A stretch of 64,000 bases of DNA. Source: Linanthus parryae (lineage: Eukaryota > Streptophyta > Magnoliopsida > Ericales > Polemoniaceae). Positions 1 through 11,389 of the stretch are shown piece after piece. The DNA is taken from assembly GCA_023055425.1 (NCBI GenBank), contig JALGPY010000033.1, positions 3,032,908-3,096,907 on the forward strand. The letters are read 5' to 3'. Position numbers and translations under genes: made by a program. Position 1 is the first letter of the stretch. Each line of letters starts with the position of its first letter. The notes under the pieces were generated by a model, which searched no databases, was not told the origin of the DNA, and saw only the letters and a list, made by a program, of their open reading frames with translations.

Positions 1-1084
1 ATAAAAGAAATAAGATGAGAGATTTCAAGTTCATTTATATTTTCAAATCGCATCCATTGTCCAAATAACGGGATTCCAAAACTCATGATATTCTAGTTTC
101 CATTAACAACATCCAATCCAAAAACCAATTTATTAATATGTTGATACGGGGAAAACCAACCACTTCGCAAGCATCCAAGATCTTAAGTGTCGACACCCCC
201 TTACAGACTTCTTGCGGCTAGAAGAGTGAGTACAAGGAGCTATCCGGGGACTTGCAACCGGATTAAATATAATAAATCGAGAGACCGAAGTCAATACGCC
301 CAATGCCAATAGTAACCATACAACAATAATCTCCGTACAACTCTTCCACTTTACGTTATCATCAATTATTAGATTGCAGTGATATTTTCAGAGAAACATT
401 TCAACAATTTGAAACAAGTATTCAAGTATCACATATTTCACGTAAAAATCATTTTGAGACTTTTAGGAATGAAAAACATCTGACACGAAAAGAGGAATGG
501 GCGCTAGGTCTGGCATGTTTACTTATTTTAATCTCAAGCAAAGCAAATCACTTCCTAGTAATACTCGACGTATCCTTCGTCAACGAAATTTGTCGCCTAC
601 AAATTTAATAATATCCTAATCAACACATTGCACACGAATTCCTATAGGTAAATGCAATCAATCCCTTAATAACTGTCCCCAACCTTTGCTAAGGTGAACA
701 ACCTCTTTTATTATAAAATACGCTTTATAAAGCTAACGTTTATTATTTGTAAAAACATACTAAGCTATGATTATATAAATGTAACTTATAAGATTAGATA
801 AACTGTCATTTTTATTATTTAGGGTAGAGAAGCATATTATTTTACCCTAAAAAGACCTTTGATTCAAATAGTAGTTTCTCCCAACCAAACAAGCCTTAGT
901 TGAGAATATAGGTTATAAACTAGCTAACTTTTATTTAAAAGAAATAACAAATTTATTTATGAAAAATAACTTATTCTAATTTGTTACAAACTTATAAAAA
1001 TAAGTAAGAAAAATATACTTTTATCATCCTTATTCTACACTTCTATTTTGGAGTAAAGATGAGTGCAAATTTAATACTCTAATC

Positions 1085-1172
1085 TTGTATAAAAAGAATT
1101 GTCTCTTGTGAGATTCGAACATAGAACCCTTAGCATTAAGTGTTAGCATTTAACCACTGGGCCAACAGCCCC
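1085..1172 (-). mobile_element. tRNA-derived SINE head (pol III A and B boxes)
   Basis: Read on the minus strand from 1172, the sequence has an A-box-like TGGCCCAGTGG (1164-1154) and a B-box-like GTTCGAATC (1120-1112) about 33 bp apart, as in tRNA-related plant SINEs. It does not fold as a complete tRNA: there is no obvious anticodon arm or acceptor stem. The body probably continues toward ~1010, but I could not define the 3' tail or a target duplication. It lies inside the Del-like LTR. A decayed tRNA pseudogene is the alternative. Confidence 0.5.
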
Positions 1173-1375
1173 TTTTTGTTCTCTTCTCTCAACCCACTGT
1201 TAATATACTAATTTACAGTACAAAGGAAGACAAAATAAAAGAAGCAAGAAATAAAAGAAGCAGTGGGTTTATCCGAAGAGAGAGAAACGACGGGGAAGGA
1301 CTGGTGGCAAGGCCGGCGGCACACGATAGCGGCGGACCGGGCGGCGACGGGCATCTGGGTTCGCCGGCAAAGCGA

Positions 1376-1483
<108 letters not shown>

Positions 1484-2047
1484 TGAGAGGGAGAGCTTTG
1501 GGAGATCCTTGGTGTGAATTTCTCTGAGTTTCAAGGGGTTTATATAGCAGTCAAGTGAAGAATCTGACGAGGATGAAGAAACCCACCAGCGACAATTTCG
1601 ATTCCGAATAGGGTCTTGATTTTGGACGAAATTGGTTTCTTGGTGAGAAATTATTGGTCTTTCTTGAGTTGGGAGTAGATTGGGATTGTATTTGGGTGAA
1701 AAGGGAGACGAATTTGTAGTGTTGGTGTTGGTGGTGGAGATTGGTGCGGCCATGGGAGTACTCTCCTATTGGGAGAAGAAGTTTGGGAAGAAGATGACAT
1801 TATTTTAAGTAAAAGACACTTTCACCCCCACTATTTTGGATAAAAGTCACTTGAAACCCCCCTGAGTTAAATAAAATACTCTTTATAAAGTAGGGAAAAT
1901 ACATAAAAGCCCCAAACCTTCAATAACTATAAAAATAAACTCCAAACCAATAAATATTAATACTCAACACTTATAATAATATTATATTAACACCCAATAG
2001 TTATAGTAATATCATAAATACCCATATTCACAAAACAGGGTATTTCA

Positions 2048-2062
2048 TCCTTCCCCCCTTAA
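2048..2062 (-). other. Polypurine tract of the Del-like element
   Basis: The minus strand reads TTAAGGGGGGAAGGA immediately followed by the LTR start TGAAATACCC. This is the plus-strand priming site expected next to a 3' LTR and fixes the orientation of the element. Confidence 0.8.
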
Positions 2063-5000
2063 AAAGAGCTTCGTCCTCGAAGCTTAAACCGACCTCTCAA
2101 CACCCACTATGGTATGGGTCTCCACTTTAGGGTATAACTACCAAATTCAACCTAATGCCATGCACGATGAGTAACATTCTATAAGGAGTACTAAAATGAT
2201 GTTCTGCAAAACCGAAGGATTACATCCTTCCCCCCTTAGAGGAGTGACGTCTTCGGAACTCAAAATATCTCGTCAAAAGGTCAACACGCTTCTTCCTCAT
2301 ACCAATCCTCGCTTCACATGTTGCCTCCCTTGTGAGGTGGTTCGTCCATAAGACATTTACAAGCTTAACATTCTTGTTACACGTGCCCCTAGTCATGGTA
2401 TTTAGAATCTTAATGTGGTTAACGTCTCTGGTTCAGGATTCAATATAGGAAGTGGTATGAAACACACTTTTTAAGTTGCTACACATGGAACAAGGTATTG
2501 CCCAAACTTTTCTGTTCTGTCTTCAAGACATAGTCGTATGTGATCATCTGAACAGGTGGTGAAGCTATGGGGTAGGTTTCATGATTGGTTCAACACAATT
2601 ATCGCCTATTGATCATTTTCTATCTTATCATGCAGCACTACAAGATGCAATAATATCACATATATCATGCAACTCAAATTTGATCATCATTGGCCATTTA
2701 TAACCAATATTTCAAGGAAAATATTGCTATTGGGCTTACATTCCCATAGTAGGTCTCACAACAATTATACTGTTCTTCTCATAGGAGTAACATCGTAATT
2801 CAAAATAACAATCACAATAATCTGAGCCAGAGTCAAGATTATTACATAAATTTATTCGTTCAAGCATTCCAAGTATAAGGCAACAACATCATGAATAAAA
2901 AGAAGTGCATATGCCGATTTGTCTCCTAGTTCTTGGGGCTAGCCATCTATTCACGGTCTTGGGCGACATATAGAAAGCCTTGATTATAATCCCTCTTCCT
3001 AACGAGTACAAGCACACTCTTACAAATGGATTTTGGGTTGACCAATCATTCACTCTAGTGTAAGATCCTCTACTTAACAAGAGGTAGAACCTCTAGCAGA
3101 TCAATAAATTCATATAACTCTTAACCATCCCGTGACTAAAACAACGATGTTGGTGACATGACTCTAATCATACACATCCAACGGTAAAGTGTCCCAATCG
3201 CATCAAGATTTAGATTTAACGTGGCTAGTGAGATCACGCCCACAACCCGATCGGTGCCAAAGAAGATACCCTTATTGCTTCAGTCATCAACCCAAATAAC
3301 TATTGTTATTGTCTCATAAGTTGCTATTTACAGATAGTTCATAAAATCTCCCAAGTTTGAAAGTAAGTACTCTTAGTGAACCTAAGCATAAACCAAATCA
3401 AAGATTCTAGATTATGATTCCTTCAAAAATGAATACGCGCCAAAATGAATCTTATAACTCTAAAGACGAATCATAAATAAGCAAAAATCTCGTTCCCCTA
3501 ACGATAGCTGAAATTCCAAAACTCCAAAAATAACTTCCCAAGGTCAGGACTCTCATTCGAATGGTACAAAACGTCTCATCTAATTAAGACGGAAAATCGA
3601 AGAAATAGTGTACAGGACTCTAAAGCGGCATGGTTCCATTTTTCCTTTGCTTTTCTATGACATCAGTGATAAAACTTTGCCTCGAAATTAAGGAAATAAA
3701 ATAATTAAACCATGTGTAACCAAAAGAATACGATACCGAGACACATGCTCCAAGCAACTTATTCATATTCAAATAGGTTCAACAATAACGAGACTCGCAA
3801 GCTAGTATCCGAAGTCACCTTTGGTGATAAATCCTTAAAAACATATTTCTGTTAACTAAGCTCCAAGTACATCGTTCGAGAAGATTACAACAACTGAGAT
3901 GACTCATTTATCCCGATACGCCAACAATTTATGTAACTACAAGGAATTCAATATAAGCATAAAACTCGACAGATCTTTTAGATGTTAATAACCATTCCAT
4001 TATCCCAAATAGTAGTTTAGGGACAGTTCTCAGATCATATACGCAAAACAACGTTATAAGCTAACTATTCCAACGTGAGACTATATTAAAATAAGTTAGA
4101 CTACACTAAAAATTTATCTCATTGCTATCACCAATGTAGTAGAAAGCTTCCCAAAATCCAAATCAATAACTCCAATGATAACCATTACAACATCATAAAC
4201 TGTTTATCACAAGAAACAAGGTCCGCAAATCGGCTAAGGTTAAATATCGGAACTCACAGTCAGATTGAAATTAAACAAATGAATGAACTATATTACGCTT
4301 ATACAAGAATGATGACACCCAAGGGCACTTGATGAACAAAGAAGCGTCTCTTTTCTCGAATAATAGCTAAGTAATAAGGCTCCAAAATAAATACCCAATG
4401 TAAACGATAACATTCTAGTGACCTAGATTACTGCACTCGGTAACTCCAATGGTCTAAAAGATAACAAACAAATCTTAGCCTTTCACTCTCAACTTCAATT
4501 TACATGAGTGATCCCCACTTTCCTTATTCATTTACGGTAATATATAGACAAGGATGGAGAGGAACAAGTTAAATTATGCTCCACTAAATATAGACAAGAC
4601 AAGATATGAAGAGGCACATGCACTAATACAACAATGCGATTCATCAAGACTAGGTAAAAATACTCCAACCAAAAGGGAAACTCCAATATTCTTTGATAGA
4701 CATTTCAACTAGAATCCCAAGATTACATTTTCCTAACCACTTTATAGTTGGCTCTAAAAGAAATTTGAATATTTGGAGAATTCCAAAGACATGGTTCTCA
4801 AAACACTTTCTAGGCGAGGGTGGGTGGGAAAGCTCTATAGTCAACACTAACTCTTTAGTCTATCATTTCTCATGGGTCCTCCATAGGTTCCTCCCAAGTC
4901 TTGTGAGATAACAACAATATACACTTTATGAAGTGCGGTTTCATCATCCATTGGCCTTGATGTAAATATTTTTACTTGGGAAGGTACCAACATCCCTCAT

Positions 5001-5221
5001 CAGCTAAATCATTATACTGTCTCTTAATTGAAAATCCAAGAATTCTCATCAAGTATGCTATAACTCTGAACCAGGATGTTTTTGTATACCCATCTTCCAA
5101 CAAAAGTGAAAACCCGATGCTCACACCTATCCAAGACTTCTCCGATAAATTCCTAATTTGACATACCCTCCAAGAAAGTTGTTCTTGTCGGGTGGCTTAC
5201 CTGAAAATTGTCCGCTGTTGG
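2063..5221 (-). other. Non-coding or fully decayed internal region of the Del-like element
   Basis: About 3.2 kb lie between the PPT and the next related LTR end at 5222. The longest open stretches are only 63-72 codons, on both strands, and none shows gag, protease, RT, RNase H, integrase or chromodomain motifs that I recognise. A second PPT/LTR-start-like junction is present at 2218-2240. No PBS is found beside the LTR end at 5222, so the 5' part has been lost or replaced. It could be a large non-autonomous derivative (LARD type) or an old, degraded autonomous copy. Confidence 0.45.
2225..2240 (-). other. Second polypurine-tract-like sequence
   Basis: The minus strand reads TCTAAGGGGGGAAGGA followed by TGTAATCC, which resembles another Tekay LTR start (TGTAATACC). 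It lies about 175 bp inside the first PPT and shares its 13-base core. Confidence 0.6.
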
Positions 5222-5617
5222 TGAAATAACCTGGGATCTCGGTTCAAAGTTAAAGAGACAATCGATAAGCAAAAGTAGAAATATAGTTACGGATATTATT
5301 TAATAAATACCACAATCTTGAGAAGATAAGTTTACAAATATAATGTGTTTGAAATAATCGATGTTATCTACTAAGTGATCTAACTTAAACTAAACGTCTT
5401 CGTCTCGGTGCGCGTTCCCATCCTCCACCTTTAGTGATGACATGCGGTTTTAAAATGGAAAAAGCCGACGTAGTTTTGAAGAAAATAATCAGTAAAAACT
5501 GTGTAAATACACACTACGACATGTAATTCAATGAGTGGCACGCAAGCATAGGTTTAAATAAACAAAGAGATTTGAAACATTAATAAGTAAGAGAGTTGGA
5601 AATTTAAGAACAATTAT
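5222..5617 (-). mobile_element. Truncated Del-like LTR (3' end of LTR only)
   Basis: From 5222 the sequence matches 36913 onward closely for about 395 bp, including a shared ATCGATAAGCAAAAGTAGAA block, so this is the PBS-proximal end of a minus-strand Del-like LTR. Homology stops at about 5617, where copia LTR sequence begins a few bases later. Unlike the copy at 36913, no PBS is present on the left side. Confidence 0.75.
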
Positions 5618-5625
5618 TTGAAGGA

Positions 5626-5843
5626 AGCACTTGTTTGAAGGAAGAATCTAGATCTCACCTCTAGATATGGATCAACAGGAGAGACGAGGACATCACTCTT
5701 CGTGTGATCTCACAAATCAAAAGGTACACAACACTATGTCTCTTATCATGTTATGATGTCTCCTTCTGACGATCCGTGGTGGGCATTGAAGTAGGAATTA
5801 AATTTTTGTTATTCCGCTGCGTTACCTACTTCAAAACCCAACA
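5626..5843 (+). repeat. Remnant of copia 5' LTR (last ~218 bp)
   Basis: It matches 36095-36312, the end of the 3' LTR, with about a dozen mismatches counted by eye, and ends in AAAACCCAACA directly before the PBS. The first ~1.2 kb of this LTR is missing. Its left edge abuts Del-like LTR sequence through a short filler. Confidence 0.85.
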
Positions 5844-5844
5844 G

Positions 5845-5857
5845 TGGTATCAGAGCC
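5845..5857 (+). other. Primer-binding site of the copia element
   Basis: TGGTATCAGAGCC, one base after the LTR end, is complementary to the 3' end of plant initiator-Met tRNA, the usual primer of plant copia elements. Confidence 0.92.
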
Positions 5858-7478
5858 AAAGGTCGAAAACTGAAACCCATAAGTGGTTTCAGTTTACGAT
5901 TTCAGTTTATAGACCGTTTTATTGTTTATTACGCGAAAACTGAAAATAATTGACATAGTAGATGCAAAATTGAATTTGATTCAATAGAACAAGATCCAAT
6001 TTAACATTGGATGTTAGAATTGGTGAGTTTAATCACATAAGATGTGTAAAATTGGGTTCTTGAAAAATTACGGTTCATGGGCACATGATTGAAAAGGAGT
6101 TTTCAATTATGGAAACAAATTTATGGAATTAAATCCATAAGGAAACAACCTTGCTTGGGCAACAAGGAAGAGGGAAGGAGGACTAGGGCCGAAACCCTAG
6201 CCGCCCCCCTCTTCCATGCGCACCAAGCAAAGGCCGCGGGTCAATGGGGCGGCCGGCCTTGGGCCGGGCCTTGTGGCGGCGGCGGTCCTAGGGGTTCGGG
6301 CCCCTTGTTTGCTTGAACCCCTTGGACCGTTGTAACCCTAATTACCCAATTCATTAAAATTGAACAAGTGCGTTAAAAATTGGTTTTAACTGTATTATGT
6401 GCTTTTTAGAATGGTGGATGGATATGGCCTAGGATTGTGGATGTTTATTGCTTTGTGGTTTGGTTTACGGCCTGCGAGCTGAACAAATTAATGTAATAAT
6501 TAATTAGGTTTTACGGCCTGCGAGTCGTCTTTTTCTCCTCAACATGTGAGGCTTTTGTTATTTATTTATTCTAGATGTTAGGCTAGAATTATAAATATTT
6601 AGATGATAGCCAAGAGCATGGAGAAGAAGACCGGAGAACCAAAGGAGCCAAGAGACAAAGAAGACATCCCTAGGCGCGCAGCTATGGTGGAGCACATGGA
6701 GATGAGCTCAGCACTTTAGGGCAATTAGATATTATCATTGGCTTGATAATATCATTAGTCTAGGGGCCATATCCATGCAACGTTTCTTTCATGTTTGTGG
6801 ATGTTTATTATTCATGCCCTGTTATTTAATTTTGTGTGTATGCCGATACTAGCGAAAACAATAACAAGATAATAATAAAAAAGGTTGGTCTTTTATTGTG
6901 GATAGCCCAATCCAAATAAGAATACCATGTTGATAAGATCTACCAAACAAATTAAAAGAAAATCCCTCAATTAAATATTGCGTTTTGCCTTCTCTTGCCA
7001 AAACACCCTTCATGATCAGGTTTATTAAAATTCGGGCTTGCCAAAGCAAGGCGATTTTAATTTACCATGGTGTGTTGCGGACGACACAAGCTAGTAATGT
7101 GTATATATTGAAGGAAGAGGTTGGACGCAAATAGGAAAGAATCAATTGGATTGATGAGCCTAGAGGCATGACGATTAGGTGTTATCCATGGAATAAAGAA
7201 TAAAAGAGTTATTCACCTAGACTTGCATGGGATGCAATTGGAATGGTTCCTACCTAAATAACCTATTCTTGGGTGACTTGCCAAAGCAAGCTCAAGAAGA
7301 AGTGAAAAAGGGATCTTGGACCCACTAGAAAATATGATGATACTTTTCGCATTAATGGTGAGGGCTATTAATCCGAGAAAAATAGTGGGAGCTATATTTT
7401 ATGATCTAGCCATTGTTCAATATAGTTAAATTGTTCAAAATACTAAAATTGCACATTTCTCGTTTTGTAGAATTCCAA
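5858..7478 (+). other. Copia leader region with GC-rich island, direct repeats and hairpins
   Basis: A 1.6-kb untranslated leader separates the PBS from the gag ATG at 7479. It contains a GC-rich block (about 6185-6330), two copies of TTACGGCCTGCGAG (about 6465-6478 and 6511-6524), and two perfect short hairpins CTTGC-CAAA-GCAAG (7037-7050 and 7277-7290). The same features recur, reversed, in the two nested copia-type elements, which suggests a conserved role in genomic RNA dimerisation or packaging. The 75-codon ORF through the GC-rich block has no recognisable product. Confidence 0.55.
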
Positions 7479-8285
7479 ATGGCAAACAACAACGCATCGA
7501 CTTCTTCCCTACGATCTGTCCTTGAGAAGGATAAACTGTCTGGAACAAGTTTCCTTGACTGGTACAGAAACTTAAGGATTTTCCTTAAGCAAGAAAATAA
7601 GCTGTAACTCTTGGACACTCAAATTCCAGAACCACCACAAGACGAGTCTCTTCTAGCGGAAGTAAGGGCACGTCAGAAACATATTGATGATTACAATGAC
7701 GTGACTTGCCTCATGCTTTGTACCATGACTCATGAGCTTCGAAAGCAGCATGAGAATATGGAAGCCTATGATATAATCATACACTTGAAACAATTGTTTC
7801 AGGAACAGGCTAGGCATGAGCGCTATGAGGTGTCTAAAGCATTATTCAAGATTAGTCTTGCAGAGGGGAATCCAGTAGGGCCTCATGTGATCCCAATGAT
7901 TGGGTACATAGAGAACCTTGAGAGACTGGGCTTCCCATTGGGCCAAGATCTAGCTACTGATCTTGTCTTGCAATCGTTGCCTGACAGTTATAATCAGTTC
8001 ATCATGAACTATAATATGAACGAGATCAGTAAGACTCTGCCTGACTTATTGAACATGCTAAAGACAGCGGAACAGAGTGTCAGCAAAGGCAAGGGCAAAG
8101 CCGTAATGCTGGTGCATAAGAAGAAAGGCAAAGGAGTTGCCTCTACTTCCAAAGGAAAGCGCAAGAAATTTGTGAAATCCAAGGAAGCCCTAAATCCTAG
8201 TGGAGGCGTGGCTAAAGGTGAGTGTCACTAATGTAGCCAGCCAGGTCACTGGAGGAGGAATTTCCCTAAATATCTGGAGGATAAG
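7479..8285 (+). pseudogene. copia gag (nucleocapsid/capsid), broken
   Basis: The predicted start is ATG 7479 (MANNNASTSS), followed by the helical capsid region typical of plant copia Gag (UBN2-like, with LRKQHENMEAYDI and FPLGQDLATDLVLQSLPDSY) and a lysine-rich tail. It would form the virus-like particle that packages element RNA. An in-frame TAA (7605-7607) splits it after 42 codons, and another at 8229-8231 falls inside the zinc knuckle. The knuckle (CH-stop-C...GHW...) has also lost its final Cys, which is now Phe. All parts remain in one frame. Confidence 0.88.
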
Positions 8286-9827
8286 AAGCTAGGAATAGTG
8301 ATTCCACCATCACCAGGTATTTATGTTATAGACGTCAATCTTTATATTTCTTCATCTTGGGTATTGGATACCGGATGTGGTTCTCACATTTGTCATAATG
8401 TGCAGGATTTTAAAAGAACTAGAAGATTGAGTAAAGGAGAGATAAACCTGCGCGTCGGGAATGGAGCAAGAGTTGCTGCATTAGCTGTAGGCGTTTATGA
8501 GCTATCTTTGCCTTCTGGACTTATTTTAGAATTAGGCAATTGCTATTATGTGCCTGCTATGAGCAGAAACATTATTTCCGTTTCTTGTTTGGACGAGAAG
8601 GGTTTTTCTATTTTAATCAAGGACAAGTGTTGCTCCATTTATTTTGATAGTATGCACTATTGTAGTGCGCATTTGTCAAATGGATTATATATCCTAGATC
8701 TAAATAGTCCAATCTATAACAAAAATACTATAAGGATTAAAACTAATGATTTAAATCCTACATATCTATGGCACTGTCGTTTAGGCCATATAAATGAGAA
8801 ACGCATACCTAGACTCCATAAGGATGGACTTCTAGACTCATTTGATTTGGAATCATATGAGATATGTGAATCTTGTTTATTAGGAAAAATGACAAAGTCC
8901 CCTTTCAATAAGAAAGGTGAAAGGACTAGTGAGTTATTGGCACTCATACATACCGATATATGTGGACCATTCCCCACGCCTTCCAGAGGTGGTTATACCT
9001 AATTCATCACATTCACTGATGATTTCAGTAGATATGAATTTGCATACCTTATGAAGGCCAAATCCGAATCCTTTGAATTGTTCAATGAGTTCATGAATGT
9101 AGTAGAGAAGCAACTTGGCAAAAGTATTAAGGCTCTACGATCGGATCGTGGAGGAGAATACTTAAGCCAAGAGTTTGATGAGTATCTTAGAGAGTGTGGG
9201 ATAGTATCTCATCTCACTCCACCCGGAACGCCACAATGGAATGGCGTGTAGGAGAGGAGGAATCGCACTCTATTAGATATGGTGTGATCTATGATGTCTC
9301 AAACAGATCTTCCGATATCCTTTTGGGGACTTGCTCTAATGACAACAACTTTTACCATTAACCGCGTTCCATCCAAGTCAGTCATGAAGACACCATATGA
9401 GATATGGACTGGGAAGCGTCCCACAGTGTCGTTTATGAGGATTTGGGGCTGCGATGTCTATTTAAAACGTTTACAAACAGACAAGCTCGGGCCCTAAGCG
9501 GATAAGTGTAAATTTGTGGGATATCCTAAGGAAACTAAAGGATATTATTTCTATAATCCCATCAAGAACAAAGTTTTGTTGCTCGGACCGACGTGTTTCT
9601 AGAAAGAGAGTTTGTCTCCAAAGAAGCAAGTGGGAGGGCTGTAGAACTTGAAGAGATTCAAGAACCACAAATCACTGAACCGATGATGGAACATGAATAG
9701 GAACCATAAGTAATTGTGGAAGAACCCATTCAGGTACCACAGGAACTCCATAGATCAGGAAGAGTGCGTCATAAGCCAGAGAGGTATGGACTTCTCGTGA
9801 CTGAGCCCGATGACGTACCACTCATAG
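8286..9827 (+). pseudogene. copia protease-integrase, broken
   Basis: This continues in the gag frame. The aspartic protease active site is WVLDTGCGSH (Asp codon 8367-8369). The integrase zinc-binding domain (LWHCRLGHIN ... CESCLLGK) and rve core follow: HTDICGPF carries the first Asp, LRSDRGGEYLS the second, and the NGV-stop-ERRNRT segment the Glu. In-frame stops occur at about 9000, 9249, 9286 and 9497, and the C-terminal part is frameshifted beyond ~9590. The reading frame is then cut by the insertion at 9828. It joins smoothly to 18037, leaving PLI-DDEPAT across the junction, which confirms the insertion point. Confidence 0.9.
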
Positions 9828-11389
9828 TGTAGGGTTTTGATTCATGGATTGCACAACGGAAGCATAATCAAACATAAACCATGCAAAACCCTCCAAGGAT
9901 CACAAGTCAAGAGACATAACGATGGTAAGGGTTAGAAATCATAAACACACCTTTGGGTTCTCCTTGATGACTTCAAACGCGAATAGTGTCACGTCTCTAC
10001 GGTTGATCCACGCCTAGAGGTGAGATCTAGACCCTCCAAATCCATGTGCTAGCTAGGAAGAATGGAGGAGGAAGAAGGAATCGCCAACAATGGAGTGCCA
10101 AGAGGTGGGGCGGCTCCTTTAGGCCGACGGGTAGGGGGCGGCAATCCCTAAGGGGGTTCGGCCCTCTATGGGACTTGCTCTCTCCTTGCTTTGTTCTCTC
10201 CTTTCTTCTATCAAATAGATGGGTGGGTGTGTAGAGAGAAAAATAAGCTAGGAGTGTTCTTTATATAGTCCAACAACTCCTTGTCCTACTACATAAAGAA
10301 CCCCTCATAATCCTACTCAAGTTCGGATTAGTCCCTTTTGCAAAATAGTCCTTATCATGTCAATACATGGATTAGTTCTATTTGCAAATTAATCCTAATC
10401 ATGTCCCTACATGAATTAGGCCACCTTGGCAAATCCTAATCATGTCTATACATGGATTAGTCCAACTTGCATATTAGTCCTACTAAGTTAGCAAGTTGTT
10501 GCGATTTGATCCTTCTAATTAATTAATCATATTAATTAATTATTTCCCATGTCTAGTTCACCCCTATATGGCGTGTGACCCCATAGGTTCTATTTAGTTG
10601 GTAGTAACAATTTACTAATATGGAGCGGCCTCTAGCAAGACATCCATTCTAGCCAACAAATATAATAGTCATCATGACAAACCTTGTGCAAGTAATTGTC
10701 TCATCCCTTTGTCCCAATATCCGGATTGGACACGAGACATACAAGTCACACTCGTATATCCAATCCATTGTTTCTCGATCCATGGGAATAGCCTTATTCG
10801 TGCAAATAACATCAATATCCCATATTGATTTATTTGAGTCTGGCCAGACATTCTATAAGCACTATCCCTCGAGTGGCCTAGGATATTTGCTCCCGTTATG
10901 TGGGAGGGACAAATTCTATCTACGTCCACTACGATCTCTAAGCTTGCTTCTTATTGTATCCAGTACACGCCTTTATAACTACCCAGTTACGGTGTAGCGT
11001 TTAACGCTACCAAGATCACAATAATCCACAACTAGAATATCTAGTGACCTCAAGTCTAAGGATGACAATACCATTGCACCGCGAGAAGCGCTTGTGACTT
11101 AACATAACATGTATGTAGCCTTCTCGGAGATGGGTCAATCCAGTATGCCATTACTCCTAATGCATACCCATGTGTTGGATCATGATATCTCCATATCAAT
11201 CCAACCCCATACTAGTCTATAGATGATTGTCCCATTAATCATTATAATTGACTAGGGATATTTAAGAATATAACACTTATATTCTAAGGACTTCATTCAT
11301 GTTAACATATCTCCATATCGATAACATAATGAATCGTAAATCCATAAATGTCACAATTAATTGATTGCCTCTAGGGCACAATTCCAACA
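9828..11389 (-). repeat. 3' LTR of nested copia-type copy 1
   Basis: 1562 bp, effectively identical to 16470-18031. It is the 3' LTR because the PPT (GTGCAAGTGGGAGAC on the minus strand) adjoins its right edge. It is homologous at lower identity to the host copia 3' LTR (19636 onward), so both belong to related families. ORFs within it (62, 85 and 107 codons) recur in every LTR copy and show no protein signature. Confidence 0.96.

Noticed and set aside
1112..1172. Intact tRNA gene
   Set aside because: A and B boxes are present but no acceptor stem or anticodon arm can be formed; treated as a SINE head.
6089..6316. 75-codon ORF in the copia leader
   Set aside because: It runs through a GC-rich leader block, has no family signature, and is not preserved in related elements.
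10674..10997. 107-codon ORF, also at 17316 and in part at 43561 and 50057
   Set aside because: It lies in the LTRs of the copia-type elements; its repetition only reflects LTR copies and the mate strand is equally open.
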